From Lineus longissimus (taxonomy: Eukaryota; Nemertea; Pilidiophora; Heteronemertea; Lineidae): a stretch of DNA of 64,000 nt. The translations under genes and the position numbers were made by a program. The DNA is taken from the NCBI RefSeq assembly GCF_910592395.1, contig NW_027020281.1, positions 126,001 to 190,000 on the forward strand, in the 5' to 3' direction. Of the stretch, positions 44,497 to 54,949 are shown in pieces (positions within the stretch are counted from its first letter, which is position 1; each line of letters starts with the position of its first letter). Under the pieces are notes generated by a model, which had not been told where the DNA came from, did not search any database, and saw only the letters and a program-made list of their open reading frames with translations.

Positions 44497-45286
44497 TAGG
44501 CCTACTGGGGCACAACTGAAAATTCAAAGGTGACGCCGTAGCATGCCTGCATTATTTGATTACAGTGAAACCTGTCTAATGGAAACAGTCACGGTGCCCG
44601 AAAAAAAGTTGACATTAGACAGGTGTTTCCATTATGCAGGTTGAAAAGATTGACACAAGTCACGTGTGTTCATCAATGACAATGACATTGTTAAACAGTA
44701 ATTAAGAACTGATTGCCACAAGCATGCTTTACAAAGGGTCTCAATGACAATGATTGCATCAAATTAGTTGTTTCGAACATCATCAATGGATGCTAATCAC
44801 AGTGCTTTTCACTAATTACTTCACCTAGCAAACAATTACTGTACTAAATCAATACCAGCATGTTGATTTTGCCAAAAGGAGCCGCACTGTTGAGATGGAA
44901 ATCCGTCCAACATATGTTTTTGATGGCACTACTTCATATAACAAGGCCATCTAGCCACACGTCTTTCAACCTCCTGCTTCTTCTGGCGTCTTGCCCATTT
45001 GTCATAGGTGGACCTATTAAAGGGCTTGTAACCCGACTTCAACCCCGATTTCAACAAGAATGCGCGCCCCTCGTGATTACTCATTCAATCATAGAACGCT
45101 CCACGCATACAATGCACATAGGACTGGCTTTATACAAGGTAGCCTGCCAACGCATGGACTGTGAGTGCGACAGGTTTTAACTCAGTGATTCGACGTTCGT
45201 GTTACCTTCATGTTACCATTGCTGCGAGTTAGGTTGACAGTACCGGCACCAACAAGGGCTTTTCCAGCTGTTCCTTGAAGTAATCC
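44497..45286. other. 3' flank / possible 3' UTR
   Basis: A small inverted repeat (AAACCTGTCTAATG at 44570 and CATTAGACAGGTGTTT at 44611) marks a short MITE-like element. No AATAAA signal was noticed soon after the stop. Open frame 44860-45180 is unsupported. Confidence 0.5.
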
Positions 45287-46322
45287 TTCAATGGGGTAGT
45301 TGTAAAACAAGAAACACAGAAACGAAACAGAAACACAGAAACACAGAAACGAAACGCAGAAACCAGTCTTGTGGCGAATTCTGGTCTGCAGACTCCATCT
45401 TGTTGCCATGGTTGTGGCCGCGAACGCGGGTGTAACTAAAACTGGTATTCAGTCGGAATGGAAGGAGGAATGCTCATTTCCCAATACCCCTTTTAGCCTC
45501 ATCAACGTGTGCGCAGATTGGCAGCATCCGGCCTTGATCGTGCCCCTGACCAAAAACGGCCCCAAGTCGAAACGGCCCCACTTTATTTATTATGTACAAT
45601 AGAACATGACTCTCTATTCGAACTCGCTATTCTTTTGTACATTCCATGGCCTGTGCACGACACTAGGCTGAACTTCCCTACTGCAACCTCATTAACATAA
45701 ACAGATATTTAAAGGGACTATTTAAAGGCAGCAGCTGGGCAGGCAAGATTGAGTTACTCCAAGTCCAAGTCTAGTGCCCGCCCGCCCTCCCCCCCACACT
45801 TTACTCTATTCTAGTCGCCAAAATTGGTCTCTCACGTCTCACATAACGTCGAAATGATTCACACATGTACTGGAACCGTACCTTGCATTTAGTGCTGCAT
45901 CAGACGGGATTTGTAGGATGATCCTGGTACTTCATGTAAATTGAACACTACAAGGCAAGATGTTGCACTGCACCTTCATTTAAAATAACATGCTGTAGGA
46001 ATCGAATCGAACCTACCAAAGTACTACACCACCACCTCAAAAGACTTCACCCATATCGTGCCACCCCCCCCCCCCCCCCCCAAGTTGCTCCATGTATCCC
46101 CTCAACAACTCTATTGCATTCTGGCTGGCCGCAACCCACCAACCTCAGATTTTACTTTTAAACGACAATAACAACGGATTGGGCAAGGAAAGTATCGGCG
46201 TTCCGCTTGATTCCAACTTTTATGAAAACCCGTTTGATTTTCGTTTCTGCGTTTCGTTTCTGCGTTTCTGTGTTTCTGTTTCGTTTCTGTGTTTCTTGTT
46301 TTACAACTACCCCCTTCAATGA
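45287..46322. mobile_element. Foldback element with GAAACACAGAAAC subrepeat arms
   Basis: The left arm (45287-45364: CTTCAATGGGGTAGTTGTAA, AACAAGAAACACAGAAACGA) is repeated inverted at 46237-46322 (...CGTTTCTGTGTTTCTTGTTT, ACAACTACCCCCTTCAATG). The arms consist of tandem 6-7-bp subrepeats. The centre includes a poly-C run (46064-46081) and no transposase. Confidence 0.8.
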
Positions 46323-46379
46323 CGATGCTGTAAAGTTAAGTGCAACACATAACTAATGCTGTTGGACGGCCGGATTGCC

Positions 46380-46640
46380 ATCTCTAGAGTAGGACTTTCT
46401 TTGGCAAAACCAACCCCTAGGTGCAGATTACTAGATGAATATTGATCTAATGTACACACCACCTTTGAGACGGCAATCCGTCCAAGGTGCAAATCACTTA
46501 GATGAATATTGATTTTGTGGTTTCTCTTATGTCGACTGGTTTCTCTTATGTCAATCCGTCCGAGGTGTACATCACTTAGTTAGATATGGTGTCAACTGTG
46601 CGAGGTGCAGATCATTAGATGAATGTTGATTTGTACATAC
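46380..46640. repeat. GATGAATATTGAT / GGCAATCCGTCC repeat cluster
   Basis: TTAGATGAATATTGATYTNATG, CACCTTTGAGACGGCAATCC and GTGGTTTCTCTTATG occur repeatedly; the same cluster recurs at 52000-52170. Non-coding dispersed repeat. Confidence 0.7.
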
Positions 46641-46865
46641 CGTCTGTTTATGCCCACTCCCAGGCCCTTAGTCATGGGGATGTATCAGACTTGAGAGCGA
46701 CTTCTTCGTCCACTATTTCACAGACGCCATGAAGATGTATCAGCACCCCCGTTCGGCACATGTCCTGGATCACACCCCCCTTGCGAAAATTCCTGGCAGA
46801 AAACCTGACAATTGGGCAGTAACTGCAAGTTTTACAGTATGGTGTCATTTGCACAGGCCTACACA

Positions 46866-47840
46866 TCTGCAAGTGTCATTTGAAGATGAAGATAATTCAA
46901 TTATTGGGCAAGCCGAGCACGAATTTAATGAGGGGCGTATATTGCAGGAATTAACAGATGAAGTTGCAGATCGACACTCAGCAAAGGGGGTTGGGGATCT
47001 TGTGCAGGAGCCAACAGAGGAAGATGCTGATAAAAAATCAACTGAGGGAATTCTAATACAGGAGTCAACAAAGGAAGATTTTGATCGACAATCAATTGAG
47101 GAGCTGGCTTTACATCTGGGGGTACCTTCTTTTTACGTGGACCTCTCGGAGCACCTCTCCAGGAGTCAACAGACGGGAAAGATGGGAGTCTAGTGCAGGA
47201 GTCAACAGACGGAAATGACGATCAACCATCAACAGAGGGGTCAAAAGATGGGAGTCTAGTGCAGGAGTCAACAGACGGAGATGACGATCGACAATCAACA
47301 GATGGGTCAAAAGATGGTGACGATCTACAATCAACAGAGGGGTCAACAGATGGGAGTCTAGTGCAGGAGCAGGAGTCAACATACGGAGATGACGATCTAC
47401 AATCAACAGATGGGTCAACAGATGGGAGTCTAGTGCAGGAGCAGGAGTCAACATACGGAGATGACGATCTACAATCAACAGAGGGGTCAACAGATGGGAG
47501 TCTAGTGCAGGAGTTAACAGACGGGGATGACGATCGACAATGAACAGAGGGGTCAATAGGTGGGAGTCTAGTGCAGGAGTCAACAGACGGAGATGACGAT
47601 CGCCAATCAACAGATGGGTGTCTAGTGCAGGAGCCAACAGACGGAGATGACGATCGACAATCAACAGATGGGTGTCTAGTGCAGGAGCCAACAAACGGAG
47701 ATGACGATCGACAATCAACAGAGGGGTCAACAGATGGCAGTCTAGTGCAGGATTCAACATACGAAGATGACGATCGACAATCAACAGAGGTGTCAATAGA
47801 TGGGAGTCTAGTGCAGGAGTCGCCATATTTCCCCGGCTAG
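46866..47840 (+). pseudogene. Broken duplicate of the acidic repeat exon
   Basis: From CTGCAAGTGTCATTTGAAGA (compare 37650) this follows exon 37300-39420: IIGQAEHEFNEGRILQELTD, then acidic units. It departs at 47101-47163 (an insertion of unrelated sequence), changes frame, and has a TGA at 47541-47543 within a unit. The zinc-finger start and the exon end are absent. Some units carry a new QEQESTYGDDDLQ variant. A non-functional partial copy downstream of the gene. Confidence 0.85.
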
Positions 47841-47959
47841 TAGATGAGCGGTGTGATCGTGCATAGCCCTGCTCACCTTCGCCCCCTACTGGCAAGAGCC
47901 CTCTGTATAACACTCTCCATACATTTATCTTTGAATGAACATGGTGTGCTCGATGGGTA

Positions 47960-49010
47960 TCTGCCCATTCCGCCTTAACCTTATTCGCCTTATCCAATTT
48001 TGCCTTCTCCCATTTAGCCTTGTCCTAACTTGCCTTTTCTCAATTCGGCCTTCTTCCTAACTCGCCTTCCTCTCATCTTGCCTCATCCTAGTTTGCCTTT
48101 TCTTATTTCGCCTTTGTCCTATTCTGCCTTGGTTCCATCCTGCCTTATCTCATCTTGCCTTTTCTTGATTCAAGACCTTTATGTCAATTCGCCTTCTTCC
48201 CATTTTGCCTTCTCCCGTTTCGCCATATCTCACCTCGCCTTTTATCAATCCAAAAGTTGGTTTTGGAGATACATGTAAGCTTACATGTAGATGGTTCAGA
48301 AGTTATGAAGATTTGAAAATATTGGTAATTAAGCAACAGCCTCGGGTAGGGTGCCAAAACATAATTCGTGGAAACACTCTTATATGAAAGATTGGCCCCA
48401 CAAACATGGGTAAAACATGGGTAAAAGAGACAAAAGTCTTTTGTAATATGGTATGTAATGTAATATGACTATAATGGCTGAGAAGTTATCTACACTTGTA
48501 ATTTTGGCAATTTCCACCGGGTTTTGATTGCGGGTACCCCCGAATGGACCCTAGAAGCCCTTCAACACTGTTGAAGACACTTTCATATGAAATATTGACT
48601 CAACAAACATGGGTAAAGACACCAAGTTTGTTGCAAAGTAGGAAGAAGGCGAAATGGGAAGAAGGCGAAACAATACAAAGGCGGGGCGGGTAAAGGCGAG
48701 ATAGGATGAAGGCGAATTAGGACAAAGGTAAATTAGGACAAGGTGAAATAGGAGAAGGCAGATTAAGACAATGGCAAACTGAGACGAAGGCAAGAATGGA
48801 TAAGGCAACTTGTGATAAGGCAAGATAAAACAGAGGCAAAATAGCATAAGGCGAAAAATGAAAAGGCGAAAAAAGACAAAGGCGAGATAGAATAAGGCGG
48901 ATTGGGAAGAGGCAAAATTGGAAAAGGCGAAATAGGAGAAGGCGAAATGTATATTTTTTAAAGGCAAAATGGGAAAAGGCGAAAAAAGACAAGGCGAAAT
49001 GGGCATGAAC
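47960..49010. repeat. Inverted pair of CGCCTT-repeat arms
   Basis: 47965-48250 is a run of about 15-bp units of the type TCGCCTTNTCYCATTT; 48646-49005 is a run of the reverse complement (AAGGCGAAATNGGANA). The middle (48260-48640) contains two copies of ACACT(C/T)TATATGAAA.ATTG. The whole can fold back on itself; open frames on either strand are pure repeat translations. Confidence 0.8.
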
Positions 49011-49800
49011 CGCTCGATGAGCTGTGGATGAATTCCCCTCGGATTTACTCCCATTCGTCACTTCCTGCATCTGTCGCTGCCCATTAATCCAAGTGAAAAG
49101 GCCCCTTTCGTTGTATCCTAGCAGCTATGCATTTCCTCTGCCGTGGCTAACCTCGGCTTGGTTATAGCGCACGTCAATGCAAGCGGTCACAACCATAGCT
49201 TGAGATGCAAGCGGTCACAACCATTGCTTGAGATATGGTGCAGAGGTTGAGCGGGTGCCTTTTAAAAATGATAACCTGGTCATGGGCCTACTGGAACTTT
49301 CTCCATGCCTGGTTGAGCTTGGCGACTCTACCGATAGGTTCTTTATTCATCTCGATCGAGATGGCAATTTGGATGTGCGGCAAGACAAGATTGGCTTCCA
49401 ATAAAGTATGTCCACCCAGCTCTTGAAAACTAGTTTATATAGATTAGCTTCCAATGCGGCTCGAATTATGGTAATTGGGTGTACGTCAGTTGGGCAGTAT
49501 AACTGCAAGTTTTACAGTATGGTGTCATTTGCACAGGCCTACACATCTTTCTCCCTGGCTCCTGCACACATCTTTCTCACTGGCTCGTGCATACACTCCC
49601 TATGCCGTGCCGCACACTTCTCGTGACAAGGATATATCAAATTAGGTGACGTGGCAGAATATTGTGCAGGGTAATGATGACCAAGCTTCTGAAACTTGTC
49701 CCCAAGGCGTCTTTGGCCCAACAAGAGACGTTGCTCATTGATTGTTAGGTTATTCAGTGAAACGTTAACTCCACCATTGGCATGCTGGGAGAACCACCCT
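49011..49800. other. Unassigned sequence with shared fragments
   Basis: 49495-49550 (TGCAAGTTTTACAGTATGGT, then GTCATTTGCACAGGCC) duplicates 46820-46866, and 49297-49330 (CTCCATGCCTGGTTGAGCTT) recurs at 54850. No supported gene. Confidence 0.5.
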
Positions 49801-49814
49801 TCACGTGGACTGAC

Positions 49815-51395
49815 CTGGATACTGTCATCATTTCCCTCTACCATATCTTCGAATGACCCCCACTTGATTCGACATCTTGCGACATGGCTCGGCTCATTTG
49901 GTCATTGATGGAACCAGAACTCTCGGTTAGTGATGCATCCAATCGTATTCTACGACGCTATTAGTTCGCACAATGACTCCACTGGAGAGTTAGAACTGTT
50001 TGCTTCCTGATGATTGCCATGATCAACTCCAGTCATTTTGACTCATTTGCTGAAGACAAATCAAATAATCTATCTGGGCTTAGAGGAAGAATCAGACCGT
50101 CTGGAGTGAAGGGAAGCAAAAAAATGTCGCAAAGGCATATTCAGTGGAGTTCCCCATGACATTCACAATGGATTTTTTTAGATCTGTGACTCCTTTTTTC
50201 TGCGTACTATCATGTAGTCATCATGCATTAGAATGTTCTTTTGGGGTACCAATCGAATCTGAAAATAATGTCAATGTTTCATGTAACCTATTTCGAGTGT
50301 AGGCCTATCATGTATAACAGCTATTAATGAATGGTGCCATGTTGTTCTTGGTGTTCTTTTTCGATTTAGAAATTATAAGTTGTTTCTGATCAAAGTTTGA
50401 TGTTTATTGATGAAGAGTCTGGGCGTTATGCTCAGGAATACGTTTGCTTTCTGATGACGTGACACCTATGATGTTTCAACAGGAAAACCTTTGTTTGAGG
50501 GTTAATCATCGTCATCACGACTATCATCCTTGTCACCACTTGATTTAATGTCTTTGAACTGGAACACCCGTGCATGTCTCCATGCTTCGTCTTCAAACGT
50601 CGTATCATTAATGGAATCTCGAGAGCTTTCTTCTTGGGAGTATGGCTCACTGTCTACCACTTCCAGAAGGGCTGTACTGCTACCATCATGTACCGGGGAT
50701 TCCATTATTTTGTCATTGCCTTGTTATGTTTTATGACAGTTGGCATGACGTGACACTCATCCTGTAGAACGTAAAAATTAACTAGATTGAGTGTTGATTT
50801 GATACCAAATGGCCGCTTATCTATCAGTTAACATAATAATGACTTCAACCAAACTTACATGTATAGTGTTATGTTCTCCCTCTGCCAGGAATGAGTTGAT
50901 GTATCTTCAATCATCCCCTCACTCGATTCGAAATCTTGCGATGTGGATTGGCTCATCATCTCGTCACTGGTTAACATTATCGCCGACGGCTGGACCGGTA
51001 CCATTTTCTCTCGACTCATAATTATAGCCGCCTCCATTTAGTGGTTGGTACAATTCTCAAAATATTGAAAAAAAATAATCGCTAGTTAGCATGTTACGAT
51101 ACCGGTAAGCATAGACACGTGGTGATTTGCTTGATCAAATGGTCACATCTCTGTTTTGTTAAACATTACACTGATAGAATTAATACTTACATGTACTTCA
51201 AAATCAAATAATCTGTCTGGGCTAAGAGGAACTGGGCTAAGAGGAACAACCAGACCGTCGGTGAAGGGTAGCAGTAATTCAGTGGTACATTACACAATAA
51301 CCCTACCTTTGATATCTTTTCCTTCGCTGTCCACGTCTCCACTGTCCATTTCATTGATACATGTACCTTCCTCAGACGTGTTTCCTGGTAGTCCC
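49815..51395 (-). CDS. Possible multi-exon minus-strand gene or remnant, acidic and Ser-rich
   Basis: Several minus-strand segments look exonic. 51395-51305 encodes GLPGNTSEEGTCINEMDSGD and ends before GTAGGG. About 51030-50859 encodes MSQSTSQDFESSEGMIEDTS and ends before GTAAGT. 50705-50502 encodes SEPYSQEESSRDSINDTTFE and stops. A piece ending at 49815 encodes FEDMVEGNDDSIQ before GTCAGT. The parts near 49.85 and 50.93 kb are diverged duplicates, and so are 50066-50120 and 51205-51270. Acceptors are unclear and order or phase cannot be proven; coordinates cover the whole set. Confidence 0.25.
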
Positions 51396-51399
51396 AATT

Positions 51400-52524
51400 A
51401 ATATTGTTGATCAGCGTTAGCTACTGTGTCCTGTATCTTTTGTTTTTGATTCGGTCTTAGTTTTTATTTCACAACATCCTATAAGTCCAGAGCTGGTTTT
51501 GGCTTGAAGCTTGGGAATCGTATGCCGACCTGTTGTACTTATTAGCTAGTAACCAGGGGATGCGGCATCGGAAAATGATTTGGTGGCATCCAGAAAAAAA
51601 GGATTCCACTTGCGGCATCCAGGCTCATATTGAAAATCATAGTGCAATAGCCACATTTTGCGGCACCAGGAATACCGGCACTCGATGATTAAGTTATTCA
51701 GTTCAATCCTAAGCACACGAGGATCTTATCAAAACCAGACCATACAGTCCTTGTCAATTACATCTGTACCCGTGAAGCCCCTTTTCTAGCAAATGCTTTG
51801 TATTTCATGCGGTAGAAATCGTGGGATATGCAAGTCGTCAGATGCCAGGAAAACACATTTAGGGGGGGGGGTCTACATTTCAAATTGTTTAGGACCCCGT
51901 GAAAGTCAACCAGGAGGCACCCATAATTTATCTTAGTAAAAATGCGGCAACGGACACATTTCATTCGAAATCACTGATGTTGTGGTTTCTCTTACCAGTA
52001 CTTTAATGTCAACTTTACAAGGTGCAAATCACTTGATGAATATTGATATAATGTACACACCACCTTTGAGACGGCAATCCGTCCAAGGTGCAGATATAGA
52101 TGAATATTGATTTTGTGGTTTCTCTTAACGTGCAGGTTACTAGATGAATATAAAATATAGCAATTCGTCCAAGGTGAATGTAAAGTTAGTGGATCGCACA
52201 TCGACCGGTGATCGAAAACAACATTACTCAGAATTTCTGAACCGAAAAAAGTAGCATCTATTGGATAACACCCCCAAAATGACGTTTCATAACAATCTAC
52301 TGCCGGAGCTTATGATACTTCTAGCTGAAATTTGGACACTGTGGTTGACAGTGATTGACATTGCAACCACTTCTAGTCTCCAAAGTAAAACATAACCTAC
52401 AATGTATAAACACCAATTTGCTTTCCTAGCTCTTGGGGCGGGAAAGAGGGTCTATTTAGAAAAATCGATTATTCTAAATACATTTAATTGAGAAGAGGAT
52501 CAAGACGATGGAATTTAAAGTGAA
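51400..52524. other. Stretch without recognised gene
   Basis: Holds a second copy (52000-52170) of the 46.4-kb GATGAATATTGAT repeat, and a G-run at 51862-51870. Nothing else recognised. Confidence 0.5.
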
Positions 52525-53061
52525 ATGGTATTCACATTTGGTGACAGTGGCATCGCCACTGTAATGCCCCACACCAAAGTCTATAAGATGTTTACCGAGA
52601 AGTCAAAAGTGGTAGCGATGTTTATCACGAGAGATTGTAGAAAATTTAATTTTTGTCAATTTGATATATGTAATTTTGATATAATTGTAAGATGCATGGA
52701 CGCGGGGTTAGCCATACCCTTAGAGCAATTGTATAAATGTGTCGAAATTATTTGTTATAGGATATTTGACAATAGCCTGGTTAAACAATTATTACCAGCT
52801 ATTCCAATAGGTGGAATGAAGGGTTATCTAAAACCAATGCACACTCTGTTGATAAATGATTACGTAGATTTAGTGAAAGATATATTTGTAGCAAGTAGAC
52901 TTCCAACGTTCCTCTGCGATAATGTTAGCACATACTATCGAACATTTAAACAGCAGTACCGAAACGCAGAGCGATTGAATCAATGGTTTGTCACTAAGTG
53001 CCAGGTTAGCTGCACATGTCAACGATGTTCAGAATATCAGTCACTAAGAATGAGGCAATGA
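52525..53061 (+). CDS. Unrecognised 178-codon AT-rich ORF
   Basis: An uninterrupted ATG-to-TGA frame with coding-like composition (hydrophobic and charged residues alternate; for example FDIIVRCMDAGLAIPLEQLY, LVKDIFVASRLPTFLCDN). It is more AT-rich than the gene exons. The end (TFLCDN..YYRTF....QWFVTKCQ) reappears decayed on the minus strand at 54500-54590, and TGCAGATCACCATAA at 53424 reappears inverted near 54446, so the ORF may be part of an inverted-repeat mobile element. I do not recognise the family; a transposon-encoded protein is my best guess. Confidence 0.45.
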   Translation: MVFTFGDSGIATVMPHTKVYKMFTEKSKVVAMFITRDCRKFNFCQFDICNFDIIVRCMDAGLAIPLEQLYKCVEIICYRIFDNSLVKQLLPAIPIGGMKGYLKPMHTLLINDYVDLVKDIFVASRLPTFLCDNVSTYYRTFKQQYRNAERLNQWFVTKCQVSCTCQRCSEYQSLRMRQ

Positions 53062-54949
53062 AGAAGGTCCTGGAAGCTATGCTAATCCACATTTTGGATT
53101 ATTCAGGAATACGTTTGCTTTCTGGTGGCTGATATTACGAATAACGATGACAGATGCAGCTAACCTGTGTGGCGATTTATCTGACATGTTCGAAATTTGT
53201 TGTTTCTCAACTAAAGACCTCATCAAACCTACTGTAGCTATTAAAATACCACTTTGAGGAAATCATGCCCATGGTGTTTGGAGTGTCTGCTCCAAATTGC
53301 AGAGTCGTGTGACCATACACGCATGAGCAATTACAAAAAGATTGCAAAAAAACACTGTTTTCAAAATTCACAAAATAACCTCTTTGAATGTTGCTCCATT
53401 CTGGGCGCTATCCCTCCCGTACAGTGCAGATCACCATAAAACTCCACTCACTTACTGGCCATTCACCACTCAGTGCTGCCATCTTTACCCACATATGTTA
53501 TATATCAGAATTCTTGTTTTTGAATTCCAAACAAATCATCACATTGCAGCTTACAAAAGCATCATGGCCACCATTGAAGGAAATGATTGCTGAGTATAGT
53601 TCAAAGGCTTGGAGGTTCTATTTCATCCAAAATATGGGTGAACAGAATTCAAAAACTGAATATCTATGTAGGTGAATGAATTCAGGTGTAGTTTGGAGAC
53701 TTTTAACCCTGAAATAAGTCTAGAAAATGACTCAGTTGATCAGGGTCGTAGGTTGTGTTTTGATTACAGAACATTGTTGATAAATTGGGCATGAACAATG
53801 GTTCAGGGAGTTTAAATCATGCAGAAAGGTCCTAGATAACATATTAATTTGTTTTAGCATGTTATTTGACAGTAAGTAATTCTTGGAATAGGACCTACAT
53901 GGACTAGAATGGTGAAAAGTTGGGGCTTGGCATTTTAGCGAAAGTCTCACTACTTCTAATGCCAATAAAAACTGTTTGGGACACTTTATCAAAAATCCGT
54001 CTTACAAAAAGTTGCATTTGAAGGCATTCTTTCAGGGTAAAAAATCGGCATTCCCAAAATTCCAAAATTGTTGAAGCAAATTTGAAAAGAACATTGGATT
54101 GAATTTGGGCCATCAATACCGGATTTTGTCTATAAAATACATTCTATCAAAAATAACAAAAATTCCTCTCACAAAAAGTTGGAGACTATTGTCATGAATA
54201 ATCCCTGAAAAAATTATGTGAATGCGTAATGCTGTTTTTGAGAAAATTTGAAAACACTGAAATTGTCTTATTTGGAATCATCGGATGCTAATTAGCATAA
54301 ATTATGCAAATTTTCCATAACGATGTATTTTTTCAGAAAGTATTGACTGTGGTGATCAAGGTGATACCTAGTTTTGTCTTCTCTGAACTGCTTTTTGGGG
54401 TGAATTTCGACTTTCAAAAAACAGGCAAAAATGGGCCGTTATGGTGATCTGCACTGTAGGCAGCTGCAAATAGGTGGACCGCATCAACAAATCCACGAGC
54501 TTCTGGCACTTGGTGACAAACCATTGAGTGCGATAGTTTTGGTCTACATTATCACAGAGGAATGTTAGAAATCTACATGCAATGGATTTGCTTTTCATCA
54601 CATTTTGTGTAACCATTTATCAAAAGCGTGTGTTTGGAAATCTACATGCAATTGAATTTAATTTCCATCCGATTTCAGAGAGGTTATATTCACTTGAAAC
54701 CTCTTACATGTACAAAGAGAGTGCTCTCTCTATCACATGAAAGACAGAGTAGGCTTCCCGGGAGCCAAGTTGTAGTTGGTAAAAAAAGTTAATCTGGTCA
54801 CACGCCTTATTTCAGGGTCTTGGCCCCCCCCCGACTATTGAGGAATTTTCTCCATGCCTGGTTGAGCTTGGCGACTAGGATTCCAGGTTCTTCTTGATGT
54901 CGTTTATGCATTCTAACTTGGTGCGCAGTGTAGCAGGTGTCAAAGCTCA
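53062..54949. other. AT-rich repeat-like stretch
   Basis: Contains inverted fragments of 52.9-53.45 kb (at 54.44-54.59 kb) and a repeat shared with 49.3 kb (54848-54885). Short frames are not supported as genes. Confidence 0.5.

Noticed and set aside
47110-47997. 295-codon minus-strand frame
   Set aside because: Antisense of the broken acidic repeat copy; Leu/His/Asp-rich repeat translation with no domain.
48030-49070. Frames with Phe/Ser/Pro-rich repeats on both strands
   Set aside because: Translations of the 15-bp CGCCTT arrays and their inverted copy.
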